A stretch of 64,000 nt of DNA from positions 2,294,001 through 2,358,000 of the forward strand of contig NZ_LR590484.1 of assembly GCF_901482695.1 (NCBI RefSeq), written 5' to 3'. Below are positions 9,370-18,513 of this stretch, one piece after another; the first letter of the stretch is position 1; each line of letters opens with the position of its first letter. This stretch comes from Sphingobacterium thalpophilum (GTDB taxonomy: Bacteria > Bacteroidota > Bacteroidia > Sphingobacteriales > Sphingobacteriaceae). A program made the position numbers and the translations under genes. The notes beneath the pieces are model-generated. The model made no database searches. It was not told where the DNA came from and saw nothing but the letters and a program-made list of their open reading frames with translations.

Positions 9370-9681
9370 TATAAAATTGTTTGATATGAGCGTTTCTAAA
9401 TCTACTGCGCTTGAACAGACAAACTTAACAAATGTCCTATGCTTATCCAAAAAAGGAGCCCACCAAACTTTCTCTTGATGGAGAACAAATCCGTTGTTTA
9501 GATAGGCTTTAGTTAGGGTTTGTTTAGGTATTACTTAGGTATAGAATAGGTGATATCTAAATAATACCTAACTAAAATCTAAACAAAATCATACTAAAAT
9601 CTAAGTAAATGCAAACTTTAGGGATAGTTAATTGTTATGGACGAGAGGATGAATATTATCAACAGTTTAAAAAGAGAGAAA
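9370..9681. other. Divergent intergenic region, 312 bp
   Basis: Between the FAH-family gene (-) and the DUF6266 gene (+). Apart from the 11-bp arrays at 9503-9611 I see only a short A/G-rich stretch before the ATG at 9682 that may aid ribosome binding. No RNA gene or terminator is visible. Confidence 0.6.
9503..9611. repeat. Head-to-head arrays of 11-bp repeats
   Basis: From 9503 to 9557 five consecutive 11-mers each begin TAGG (9503, 9514, 9525, 9536, 9547). From 9557 to 9611 five more 11-mers begin CTAA or, once, CATA (9557, 9568, 9579, 9590, 9601). The second set is the reverse complement family of the first (CTAAATAATAC against the complement of TAGGTATTACT). In the right arm AAAAT recurs at 9574, 9585 and 9596, in exact helical phase, which predicts curved DNA. 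The element fills the intergenic space before the DUF6266 gene. Confidence 0.85.
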
Positions 9682-10320
9682 ATGGCAATATTACAAGATG
9701 GACCAAATGGAGGATTTCGAGGTAAGGTAGGATCGGTATACGGATATTATCTCAACGGAAAATGTATTATTCGCGGTGCACGCAGGAAAAGTACCAAGCC
9801 ACCCACTGCAGCGCAACTGCTGCACCGGAGGAAAACAAAATTGAGCAGTGAATTTTGTGCTTTGATAAAGCCGGTTATTACTTTCGGTTATCAGTTTGAG
9901 GCGGCCAAGCACCCTAAATGCGGAGCATTTCAGCTGGCCCAAAAGACGGTTTTTAATGAAGTATTATCCGTGGATGTGGATAATAACCCCTTTATTAGGC
10001 TGGAGAACCTCCGGGTCTTTGTCGGAGATCTCATGCCTCCCGCTGACGCCCGGGCCTATCTTGAAGGCGATAGTGTAAAGCTTTCGTGGACGCCAAATCC
10101 TCAATATAAAGATAGCATTTATAAAGTGAATTTAGCTTGGGTCAGTTTGGATGACCATGGAGATCTTGAGATGGCTGTAGCGGATGCTGCTCAGGGAGAA
10201 TGCACGGTCAAGATTCCGGCATTGACCAATTCTCATACGAACTATCACATTTATATCGGCTTTTGGGATACCTTTCATGGTGCTTTCTCAGATTCAGCAT
10301 ATTGCGGTCCTATTTTGTAG
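9682..10320 (+). CDS. DUF6266 family protein
   Basis: 212 aa. The N-terminus MAILQDGPNGGFRGKVGSVYG, the following YYLNGKCIIRGARRKSTKP and the AAQLLHRRK stretch match the DUF6266 family common in Sphingobacterium and Pedobacter. The rest is beta-strand rich (LSWTPNP, a central fibronectin-like segment). No signal peptide or catalytic motif is seen. Function is unknown. The ATG at 9682 is preceded by AAAAAGAGAGAAA and matches the family start; an upstream ATG at 9637 adds 15 residues unlike the family. The unusual 11-bp repeat element lies 70 bp upstream. Confidence 0.85.
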   Translation: MAILQDGPNGGFRGKVGSVYGYYLNGKCIIRGARRKSTKPPTAAQLLHRRKTKLSSEFCALIKPVITFGYQFEAAKHPKCGAFQLAQKTVFNEVLSVDVDNNPFIRLENLRVFVGDLMPPADARAYLEGDSVKLSWTPNPQYKDSIYKVNLAWVSLDDHGDLEMAVADAAQGECTVKIPALTNSHTNYHIYIGFWDTFHGAFSDSAYCGPIL

Positions 10321-10352
10321 GAAATTCAAGTGATTTGTGTATCTTTAACACT

Positions 10353-11018
10353 ATGAATAAACTACAGGCGGTATTGTTTGACTTGGACGGTACTCTTATT
10401 GATTCCGAATACTTTTATTTTAAAAACTGGGCTCCTATATTACAGCAAGAATTTGATCTTAAGATAACCTATGAAGATTGGATCCGCGATTTTGCCGGGC
10501 ATACACTCGCACATAATGTGAAGCGCTTGGTGGAAGTCTGCGGTTATGATACCACAGAAGAATATATGTGGAAACGTACCCGTGCCGCCTATGCCGATTC
10601 GAATATGAGCGATATTGAGCTGATGCCTTTCGCTGAAGAAATTTTGGCTTATCTACAAGAACAGCAGATCCGTATCGGATTGGTGACATCAAGTTACCGC
10701 AGTACCGTGGATACAGTGCTCGGCAAACATGGGCTGCTACGTTATTTTGAGTTTTTTGTGACCCGCGAATGTGTGGAGTCTCCCAAGCCTGACCCCGAAC
10801 CGTATCTTTTGGCATTGAAGAAGCTGGATTTGCCAGGTGAGGCCTGCGTAGCGATTGAAGACACAATCACTGGTAGTACTGCGGCTCTGGTAGCCGGACT
10901 GCAGCTGATCGCTGTAACGAAGCAGGCGGTAGAACGTGCTAGACTAACAACTGTGGAAAACATTGTGGAAAACTTGTCGGAAGCAAAAGAAATGCTAGCG
11001 AAGTGGATTTCGCAGTAA
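10353..11018 (+). CDS. HAD-family phosphatase/phosphomutase, beta-phosphoglucomutase-like
   Basis: 221 aa. Motif I is FDLDGTLIDSE with nucleophile Asp10 and Asp12. The helical cap follows, then motif II (VTSSYRS), motif III Lys in SPKPDPEPY, and motif IV IEDTITG. This is the subfamily IA layout of beta-phosphoglucomutase and sugar-phosphate phosphatases; the exact substrate is not determinable. The ATG at 10353 starts MNKLQAVLFDLDG. A longer frame to 10200 overlaps DUF6266 and is not supported. It follows DUF6266 by 32 bp and may be co-transcribed. Confidence 0.9.
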   Translation: MNKLQAVLFDLDGTLIDSEYFYFKNWAPILQQEFDLKITYEDWIRDFAGHTLAHNVKRLVEVCGYDTTEEYMWKRTRAAYADSNMSDIELMPFAEEILAYLQEQQIRIGLVTSSYRSTVDTVLGKHGLLRYFEFFVTRECVESPKPDPEPYLLALKKLDLPGEACVAIEDTITGSTAALVAGLQLIAVTKQAVERARLTTVENIVENLSEAKEMLAKWISQ

Positions 11019-11103
11019 TATCTGCTCGATTTAATCGTTTTAGCATTTGTATTTTTATTCGGATATACGTAATATTACCGAATTGTTAAGGGAATTCTGA
11101 ATT

Positions 11104-11592
11104 ATGAACCGAAGAACAGCAATCAAGCAACTTTTCATTGTAGCAGGAGGACTGACCATTTTGTCGTCCTGTCTGAATGATGGAGGAGCGTCAATTGTAT
11201 TGAATAAGCTGAAAATTTCAGCTGCTGACGAGCAATTTTTGGGCGATTTGGCCGATATTCTTATTCCGAAGACAGATACGCCGGGAGGAAAAGACCTGAA
11301 TTTACATCTTTTTGTGATGAAGATGGTCGACGATTGTGAGTCGCCCGAAAATCAGCAGAAATTTGTTGGTGGATTCAACAAACTGCGGAAGCAGCTAAAT
11401 CTGACAGACAGCGAAGCTACAAAAACGGCGTTGTTAAATTTGAAAGATCAGACCGATGAGAAGGCCTTCTTTGATATTTTTAAATCGCGGGCAATCCAGG
11501 GATATATGAATTCGGAATATGTAATGAAGAATAAAGTCGTTTACAAACTTATTCCAGGACCGTACAATGGAGCGGTAAACATAAAGGGATAG
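11104..11592 (+). CDS. Gluconate 2-dehydrogenase subunit 3 family protein, probable Tat lipoprotein
   Basis: 162 aa. The N-terminus MNRRTAIKQL carries twin arginines followed by a hydrophobic stretch and a lipobox (LSSC, Cys23), suggesting Tat export and lipidation. Residues 38-140 (ISAADEQFLGDLADILIPKTDTPG) match the small gamma subunit that partners flavin GMC dehydrogenases. The GMC oxidoreductase starts 7 bp after its stop. In known gluconate dehydrogenases the small subunit carries the Tat signal and the flavoprotein is exported with it; the same is inferred here. Confidence 0.88.
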   Translation: MNRRTAIKQLFIVAGGLTILSSCLNDGGASIVLNKLKISAADEQFLGDLADILIPKTDTPGGKDLNLHLFVMKMVDDCESPENQQKFVGGFNKLRKQLNLTDSEATKTALLNLKDQTDEKAFFDIFKSRAIQGYMNSEYVMKNKVVYKLIPGPYNGAVNIKG

Positions 11593-11599
11593 ATCCAGC

Positions 11600-13315
11600 A
11601 TGGCAAATTTAAATATTGACAGTGAAAAAAATAGGACCTATGATGCAATCGTAATAGGTTCGGGTATCAGTGGTGGCTGGTCCGCAAAAGAATTGTGTGA
11701 GAAAGGGCTAAAAACCCTGGTGTTAGAACGTGGACGGGATGTACAGCATATCAAGGACTATCCGACGACCAATATGATGCCCTGGGAGTTTGAGCATCGG
11801 AATGAGATGCCTTACAAAATCAAGCAGGAAAATCCAATCGTTAGCAAATGCTATGCATTTCATGAGGATGCGGCGCATTTTTTTGTCAAGGATAATGAGC
11901 ATCCATATATACAGGAAAAGCCTTTTGACTGGATCAGGGGGTATCAGGTAGGCGGGAAGTCGTTGTTGTGGGCTAGGCAGACTCAGCGTTGGTCAGACTT
12001 TGATTTTGAAGGTCCGGCGCGCGATGGTTTTGCTGTCGACTGGCCGATACGCTATGCGGACTTGGCTCCGTGGTATGCTTACGTCGAAAAGTTTGCTGGT
12101 ATTGCTGGCGATCATGACGGGCTTCCAGAACTACCAGATGGTGAGTTTTTGCCCGGATATCCGCTGAATATTGTCGAAAAATATTTTAAAGAAAAAGTAC
12201 AGCAGAGATATCCGGAACGAAAAGTGATTTCTGCACGTTGTGCTCACCTTTCCAAGCCAAATCCAATCCATATCGAACAGGGCCGTGTGCAGTGTCAGAA
12301 TCGTGTGCTCTGTCAAAGAGGCTGTCCTTTCGGCGGTTATTTCAGTTCTAATGCTACGACACTACCCTGGGCGGCCAAGACGGGTAATATGACCCTACGT
12401 CCATTCTCAGTCGTGCATTCTATTTTATATGACGAACAAAAAGGTAGGGCAGTTGGTGTGCGGGTCATTGATACCAATACCAAAGAGGAAATTGACTTCT
12501 ATGCAAAATTGATTTTTGTAAATGCTGCCGCAATCAACACAAATTTGATTCTGCTGAATTCCAAATCTAACCGTTTTCCAAATGGTTTAGGAAATGATAG
12601 TGGGGTATTAGGGAAATATGTAGCATTCCATAACTATAGTGCCCGCATCTATGCCGAATATGAAGGGCATTTAGATTATACGGTAGAAGGACGAAATCCT
12701 GCGGGGGGCGGTTATATCCCTCGTTTTAGAAACCTTCATAAGCAGGAGACAGATTTCTTACGGGGATATGCGGCTGGTTTTGGCGCATCGCGAGGCAAAG
12801 AATCGGATCGCTCCGGCTTAGGGCTGGACCTTAAAAATAATCTCCTGAATCCCAAATTGGGCATCTGGCAGGTCGGTTCACATATGATGGGCGAGACCAT
12901 ACCAAAAGAGTCGGGTATGGTAAAGCTCGATGGAAGCAAAACGGATGACTGGGGAATTCCCTTGTTAAAGATTGCGGTCGATTACGATGAAAACGATGAG
13001 AAAATGAAAAAAGATTACATCGAGGTCATGACCGAAATGTTTACAGATGCTGGTTTTACCAATATTCGGCCTGATACACATTGGCAGGCTCCAGGGCTTG
13101 ATATCCACGAGATGGGCGGTGTCCGTATGGGACATGATCCGAAAACTTCGGTGCTCAACAAGTGGAATCAAATGCACGCGGTAAAAAATGTCTTTGTTAC
13201 AGATGGCGCCTGCATGACATCGACATCGACTCAAAATCCTTCGTTGACCTATATGGCATTTTCTGCCCGATCTGTAGATTATGCGGTCAGTGAAATGAAA
13301 AAAGGAAATATTTAA
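11600..13315 (+). CDS. GMC-family flavin oxidoreductase (sugar/gluconate dehydrogenase-like large subunit)
   Basis: 571 aa. An FAD-binding Rossmann motif (VIGSGISGGWSAKEL, Gly20/Gly22/Gly25) opens the protein. A cysteine cluster CQNRVLCQRGC lies near residue 235, and the C-terminal GMC domain includes HEMGGVRMG and QNPSLTYMA, with the conserved His/Asn region. It should oxidise a sugar or sugar acid. No signal peptide is present, which fits export with the Tat-signal subunit encoded just upstream. No cytochrome c subunit is encoded nearby, so the electron acceptor is unclear. Confidence 0.92.
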   Translation: MANLNIDSEKNRTYDAIVIGSGISGGWSAKELCEKGLKTLVLERGRDVQHIKDYPTTNMMPWEFEHRNEMPYKIKQENPIVSKCYAFHEDAAHFFVKDNEHPYIQEKPFDWIRGYQVGGKSLLWARQTQRWSDFDFEGPARDGFAVDWPIRYADLAPWYAYVEKFAGIAGDHDGLPELPDGEFLPGYPLNIVEKYFKEKVQQRYPERKVISARCAHLSKPNPIHIEQGRVQCQNRVLCQRGCPFGGYFSSNATTLPWAAKTGNMTLRPFSVVHSILYDEQKGRAVGVRVIDTNTKEEIDFYAKLIFVNAAAINTNLILLNSKSNRFPNGLGNDSGVLGKYVAFHNYSARIYAEYEGHLDYTVEGRNPAGGGYIPRFRNLHKQETDFLRGYAAGFGASRGKESDRSGLGLDLKNNLLNPKLGIWQVGSHMMGETIPKESGMVKLDGSKTDDWGIPLLKIAVDYDENDEKMKKDYIEVMTEMFTDAGFTNIRPDTHWQAPGLDIHEMGGVRMGHDPKTSVLNKWNQMHAVKNVFVTDGACMTSTSTQNPSLTYMAFSARSVDYAVSEMKKGNI

Positions 13316-13714
13316 TCATTCTGACAGGGGAGAGATTTTTGAAATAAGTCTTTCCCTTTTCAGATTAAAGTGCTAATTTTAGTACCGTCATCACATGATG
13401 TGATGAAAGCAATAACCAAACATTAAAAAACAGAGATTAAACAGTTAAAAGACCAAATTAAGAAATCAATATTTTTTTTGCCAAAAATGAAAAACGATTT
13501 AGCATAACTAACTATAGGACCAAACTACGGCCTAACGGAGAACAACTTGTCTATCTGACCGGGACTGATTGTCTCACCGAATAGCCGATAGCTAGCTTTT
13601 TTGGGCAAATAACACTCCTTTTTGAAAGGAACTAACTAAAGGAAAACTACATTAAACTGGACGTTTCTAGTAATTTTTTGCTAAAACGTTTTTATAAACC
13701 AAATCACTATTAAT
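13316..13714 (+). other. Long intergenic region before susC, 399 bp
   Basis: Contains an imperfect stem near 13324-13364 that could end GMC transcription, the palindrome at 13388-13406, and a short hairpin (about 13583-13595) followed by six T at 13597-13602. The rest is AT-rich. A long 5' leader for susC is possible. No ORF or RNA family was recognised. Confidence 0.4.
13388..13406. promoter_or_regulatory. Perfect 19-bp palindrome, candidate operator
   Basis: TCATCACAT-G-ATGTGATGA has 9-bp perfect arms around one base. It lies 72 bp after the GMC stop and 309 bp before susC, with no U-tract, so a protein-binding site is more likely than a terminator. The regulator is unknown. Confidence 0.45.
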
Positions 13715-16700
13715 ATGAGCAAAGTTGACGTAAAATCATTTGCGCGGCTAGGGAAAAATTCGAAATTATTTTTCTCATTGGCTGTCATTGCTGGTACTTT
13801 CCAACAGGTCAATGCCGCTAGCGGAACTTCCTTTAAATACGAAGGGGCAGCCTTTGTAAAAGAGGCCAGTTTTCGCCAGCAACAGTTGAAAGGAAAGGTA
13901 CTGGACGCTGCTGGAAAACCTATCGTCGGGGTCTCTATCGCAGTTAAGGGGACATCGAAGGGAACCCAATCGGATGCGCAGGGTAATTTCTCTATTGAGG
14001 CCGGCTCCGGAGATGTGCTGGTAGTCTCTTCTGTGGGTTATAAGTCAAAAGAAGTGACTGTAACCGGTGCGACTGTAACCGTCCAATTGGAAGACGATCA
14101 GGGGCAATTGGATGAAGTGGTTGTCGTGGGATATGGTACTATGCGTAAGTCGGATGTAACCGGTTCAATTGCGATGGTCAAGGGAGCGGATATGATCAAA
14201 GATCAGAGCTTTAGCCCTTTGGACGCCTTGAGAGGTAAAGCCTCGGGGGTAAACATTTTCTCCAACTCGAGCCAACCGGGTGCCTATGCCAATCGGGTGG
14301 TCATCCGCGGGGTAGCAACCATCAATTCATCTTCCAATCCCCTATATGTGGTGGATGGAGTCGTGATGGAGGATTTCCATTTGCTGAATCCCAATGATAT
14401 CGAAAATATTGAAGTGTTAAAGGATGCCTCCTCCGCAGCAATTTATGGTGCCCGTGGTGCCAACGGGGTTATCTTGGTAACTACTAAAAGAGGCAACAAG
14501 GATGGAACCCGTACCATCAGCTATCAAGGTTCTGCCGGTGTAAGTTCGGTACAGCGTTATATGGATGTACTCAACGCGCAGGAGTGGGTGGATGCATTTA
14601 TGATCGGATTGGAGAATGAAAATAAATACGCGGCTAAGTTTTTAAAGGACAGGGATAAAAACTGGGTACCTTGGTCATTAGATAAAAAGGACTGGTTCAA
14701 TGATCCGAATTATTTTGATGCCAATGGTAATCCTTTATATGATACAGACTGGCAGAAAGAAGCCACCCGGACAGCTATTTCACATAATCATCAGTTAAAT
14801 ATTCAGCAAGGAGATGACAAGTCTTCGGTCGGAGCTTTTCTGAACTATACTGACCAGCAGGGTATCGTAAATAATACCTGGAATAAGCGGGTAAATGGAA
14901 AACTGGCTTATGATTCAAAGCCCACGTCATGGTTATCTACAGCAGTCAATTTGTCGGTCAACCACACCTGGGGACGCTACACACCGGAAGATGGAGGTGG
15001 CCAGGAAGCTCGTCGTACGATGATCGAAATGCTTCCATGGTATTCTGTCTATGATCAAAATGGCGAATATACCAATTCGGCTTCATCTACTGTTTCTGAA
15101 AAACTGGGCTTTGAAGGTATGGCCAATCCAGTGTCTATCTTGGATAAGCAAAAGCGTCTGCGTTACAATACCCAGATTTTTGGAAATGCTGCGCTGACAT
15201 TTCATTTGGCGGATGGTTTGGATCTGAAAACGCAGCTCGGTATTGATAGCCACAGAAAAATTTATAAAGGTTATTCGTCTATATCGTTGAATAATATTTC
15301 TCAACCTAATGGCTGGGCTGAAATCAATAATACCAACACATTGTATTGGCAGGAAGAGACCTATTTGACTTACAATAAACAGTTCGACAAACATCGGATC
15401 AATGCGATGGCCGGATTGTCCTGGCAGGCCCGGACTTATGATAACGACCGTTCACGTACGACAGGATTCTTCGATGATTTTTACGAATATAATAATTTAG
15501 GTATTGGCATTACGCCTGATCCTCCTGCTTCAGGCTGGAACAGGTGGGCGATGAACTCCTACTTTTTACGCGCTGCTTACTCCTACGACGATCGTTATTC
15601 AGCTACCGTAACTGGGCGGTACGATGGCTCGTCCAAATTTGGTAAAAACAACAAATATGCGTTTTTTCCTTCGGTGGGTTTAGCTTGGAACGTTTCCAAC
15701 GAGGATTTCCTGAAAAGCAGCGAGTCCATCAGCAATATGAAAATCCATACCAGTTTCGGTATGACCGGTAATTCTGAGATTGATCCGTACAAATCATTAG
15801 CTATTGTTGAGGCCGGAACGATCTTATTGAATAATAATCGGGCACCTTATTCGTTTGTCAATACCATTGCCAACCCAGACTTAAAATGGGAGAAAACAGC
15901 TCAATTTGATGTGGGCGTTGAATTAGGACTTTTGCAGAATAGGTTAAATTTTGATGTTTCTTACTATCGAAAGAAAACAACAGACCTATTGTTGGATGCA
16001 CCCTTGCCGACAGCTTCTGGTTTTAGCACGGTGATGAAAAACATTGGCTCTGTTCAGAACCAAGGTTTGGATATCATGATTAACGGAACTATTGTGGATA
16101 ATGAAAATTTCAATTGGCGAGCCTCCTTAAATGCCAACTACAATAAAAATAAGGTGCTGAAATTAGGCGAAAATAATGCGGATATTCAGATGAACAGTTG
16201 GGTCGGTGGTCCCAACAGCATTATTCGTGTCGGTGAAAATTTGAATAGCTTCTACGGTTACAGAAGACTAGGCGTATATACACAAGCCGATGTAGATGCA
16301 GGAAATGCGAATATGGAAGATATCGGTCGTGCCAAACGTAGCAAAGAAAAGGAAATCATAGGTAAAGGATTACCAGATTGGACAGGAAGTTTTGTTAACA
16401 ATTTACGTTATAAAAATTTTGACTTCACACTTGACCTTCAATTTGTAAAAGGTGTAGAAATCATGCAACAATTTTTCCATTCGACCTACGATCGTTTCGG
16501 CATCACCAATGGTTTAAAGGAGATTTTGACCGATGCCTACAACGGTTCCAATCCAAATACGATGCAGCAAGCAATCTATCTGACCAATGGAGGGCACCGG
16601 GGACAGGAATCCAGTGTTGATGATTCTTGGATAGCTGATGGATCCTATCTTCGGGTCAATTTAATTCAGTTGGGGTATACCTTTACACCAGATGCACTGA

Positions 16701-16891
16701 AGCGTATTGGCTTGAAGAGATTGCGGCTTTATGCAAATGCAAATAATCCGTTCTTATTTACATCGAGTGATTTTAAAGGTTATGATCCAGAGAGTACCTC
16801 ACAAGGAGAAGGCAAGTTTGGTCAAAACATGACTTTTTTCGCCTATCCGAGAGCGAAAACTTTCTCATTGGGGGTAAATGTTACATTTTAA
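13715..16891 (+). CDS. SusC/RagA-family TonB-dependent outer-membrane transporter
   Basis: 1058 aa. A signal peptide (to about residue 36) is followed by a carboxypeptidase-regulatory-like domain (LKGKVLDAAGKPIVGVSI), a TonB-box region (LDEVVVVGYGT) and a plug. YGARGANGVILVTTKRG is the SusC signature. A roughly 800-residue beta barrel ends in aromatic-rich FSLGVNVTF. It imports a glycan or oligosaccharide across the outer membrane with the SusD lipoprotein encoded 17 bp downstream. No glycosidase is adjacent, so the ligand is unknown; the upstream GMC dehydrogenase pair is the only nearby metabolic clue. Confidence 0.96.
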   Translation: MSKVDVKSFARLGKNSKLFFSLAVIAGTFQQVNAASGTSFKYEGAAFVKEASFRQQQLKGKVLDAAGKPIVGVSIAVKGTSKGTQSDAQGNFSIEAGSGDVLVVSSVGYKSKEVTVTGATVTVQLEDDQGQLDEVVVVGYGTMRKSDVTGSIAMVKGADMIKDQSFSPLDALRGKASGVNIFSNSSQPGAYANRVVIRGVATINSSSNPLYVVDGVVMEDFHLLNPNDIENIEVLKDASSAAIYGARGANGVILVTTKRGNKDGTRTISYQGSAGVSSVQRYMDVLNAQEWVDAFMIGLENENKYAAKFLKDRDKNWVPWSLDKKDWFNDPNYFDANGNPLYDTDWQKEATRTAISHNHQLNIQQGDDKSSVGAFLNYTDQQGIVNNTWNKRVNGKLAYDSKPTSWLSTAVNLSVNHTWGRYTPEDGGGQEARRTMIEMLPWYSVYDQNGEYTNSASSTVSEKLGFEGMANPVSILDKQKRLRYNTQIFGNAALTFHLADGLDLKTQLGIDSHRKIYKGYSSISLNNISQPNGWAEINNTNTLYWQEETYLTYNKQFDKHRINAMAGLSWQARTYDNDRSRTTGFFDDFYEYNNLGIGITPDPPASGWNRWAMNSYFLRAAYSYDDRYSATVTGRYDGSSKFGKNNKYAFFPSVGLAWNVSNEDFLKSSESISNMKIHTSFGMTGNSEIDPYKSLAIVEAGTILLNNNRAPYSFVNTIANPDLKWEKTAQFDVGVELGLLQNRLNFDVSYYRKKTTDLLLDAPLPTASGFSTVMKNIGSVQNQGLDIMINGTIVDNENFNWRASLNANYNKNKVLKLGENNADIQMNSWVGGPNSIIRVGENLNSFYGYRRLGVYTQADVDAGNANMEDIGRAKRSKEKEIIGKGLPDWTGSFVNNLRYKNFDFTLDLQFVKGVEIMQQFFHSTYDRFGITNGLKEILTDAYNGSNPNTMQQAIYLTNGGHRGQESSVDDSWIADGSYLRVNLIQLGYTFTPDALKRIGLKRLRLYANANNPFLFTSSDFKGYDPESTSQGEGKFGQNMTFFAYPRAKTFSLGVNVTF

Positions 16892-16908
16892 ATTAGAACT
16901 TATCAAAA

Positions 16909-18471
16909 ATGAAAAATAAATTATTTCTGTTGTTGCTTGCCGGTATGGCACTGACAACATCCTGTAATAAATTTTTGGAGGAGGAGCCGAGGTCAAATCT
17001 GTCATTGGAACAATATTATGCAAATGATGGTCAGGCGATGGCAACCGTGAATTCATTGTACCGCCGTGGTGCACCGTCCCGCTATTCCATTGCTGCGAGT
17101 GCCTATATTGGACCTACAGCTTCAATTAATACAATGCTGACAGGGTATTTTATAAATTCTTATGAAGGTCAGGAACAAGTTTGTCTATTTGCCCGGCAGC
17201 TGACTCGGCAGCAAAACATCAGTGTGGTATCGAGTACGATGAATACGATTTGGGATGATAGCTATAAGGCCATCAATATTGCCAATGCAGGGGTCAAATA
17301 CATTCCGGGCATCAACATGGACGAATCGCGTAAAAAAACTTTGTTGGCGGAAGCAAAGTTTTTTAGAGCGTATAATTACTTTTATCTAGTGAAAACATTT
17401 GGAGCAATACCGTTGTCTTTGAAACCAAATGAGACGCTTGCAGACGAGCTTTATCTAGAGAGAACAGAAGTCACAAAAGTCTATGAGCAGATTGAAGCCG
17501 ATCTTAAAGATGCTGTAGCCGATTTGCCTGCTGTAACTTTTGCGTCAAACGGACATAGAATAGGGAAATATGTGGCCGCCATGACTTTGGCTAATGTATA
17601 TTTACAGCAGGGTAAATACGCAGATGCTGCTACAACAGCAAAGATCGTTATCAATTCACCACATAAGATGACAGAGAATGCAGATCTAAAGCTAAATAGC
17701 GCTTACAACAAGCTGCGAACTACCGATGATTTGGAGGAGGTAATTTATGCTCAGGAATACGATGCCAATATCAACACTAGTGGCTCGTGGACAACCTACG
17801 CTTTTAGTTCATCCGCAACAGCTGTATTTGATAAGTACTCAATTTTTGAGCGGGTTTACGGACCTACAGATCAATTCCTGAATGTATATAATACAAAGGA
17901 TCTACGTATTCAGCCCAATCAATTCTTTCATTGGTCGTATACTAACCCAGTAAATGGTAAAAAGTGGACGTCAGACGTGGCGGGTGTCTGGTATTATTTT
18001 GATGAGCAGGCGGCGACGGTAACAGGCCGTGGTACAAAGGACTGGAATTTTTACCGTTATCCTGAAGCACTCTTAATTGCGGCGGAGGGTATTGCCAAAT
18101 CTTCAGGCGTGAGTGCTGAAGCCGCAGGCTATTTGGCTCAGGTGAGAGCACGGGCTAATACTGAGGGTAAAACCGTAGCGGACTTTACCTCCGAATTGCA
18201 GGCGCTATCTGCGGATGACTTTGTAAAAGAATGTTGGAAAGAGCGTCTACGTGAATTCCCACTCGAATTTAAGATGTGGGATGACATACTACGGACAAAG
18301 ATGTTCCCTGTGATTTCGACTACAGAAGCTGGAAAAGTGGATTTCGTTCCTTTAATCGGAGCAAAAAATGCATCTGGAGCGACGTTTAAAGAGTCGGATT
18401 TGCTGTGGCCGATTTCACCGGATGAAATCCAGCGAAACAATAAATTAACACAGAATCCGGGATATCAATAG
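16909..18471 (+). CDS. SusD/RagB-family nutrient-binding surface lipoprotein
   Basis: 520 aa. Lipoprotein signal MKNKLFLLLLAGMALTTSC with Cys19, then the SusD start FLEEEPRSNLS, TPR-like helices (EAKFFRAYNYFYLVKTFG, the family hallmark) and a C-terminal RagB domain ending in ISPDEIQRNNKLTQNPGY, also diagnostic. It captures ligand at the cell surface as the lid of the adjacent SusC channel. It lies 17 bp after susC and is certainly co-transcribed. A hairpin follows. Confidence 0.95.
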   Translation: MKNKLFLLLLAGMALTTSCNKFLEEEPRSNLSLEQYYANDGQAMATVNSLYRRGAPSRYSIAASAYIGPTASINTMLTGYFINSYEGQEQVCLFARQLTRQQNISVVSSTMNTIWDDSYKAINIANAGVKYIPGINMDESRKKTLLAEAKFFRAYNYFYLVKTFGAIPLSLKPNETLADELYLERTEVTKVYEQIEADLKDAVADLPAVTFASNGHRIGKYVAAMTLANVYLQQGKYADAATTAKIVINSPHKMTENADLKLNSAYNKLRTTDDLEEVIYAQEYDANINTSGSWTTYAFSSSATAVFDKYSIFERVYGPTDQFLNVYNTKDLRIQPNQFFHWSYTNPVNGKKWTSDVAGVWYYFDEQAATVTGRGTKDWNFYRYPEALLIAAEGIAKSSGVSAEAAGYLAQVRARANTEGKTVADFTSELQALSADDFVKECWKERLREFPLEFKMWDDILRTKMFPVISTTEAGKVDFVPLIGAKNASGATFKESDLLWPISPDEIQRNNKLTQNPGYQ

Positions 18472-18490
18472 ATATAAGCTTTTTCTTAAT

Positions 18491-18513
18491 ACGGCCATCG
18501 CTTTGATGGCCGT
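18491..18513 (+). terminator. Probable terminator of the susCD unit
   Basis: A 9-bp stem, ACGGCCATC with GATGGCCGT, and a 5-nt loop end 42 bp after the susD stop. The tail TTGGTTT is only partly U-rich. Confidence 0.7.

Noticed and set aside
9503..9611. CRISPR array or plasmid iterons
   Set aside because: Units are 11 bp without spacers and no cas or replication gene is near, so neither explanation is supported.
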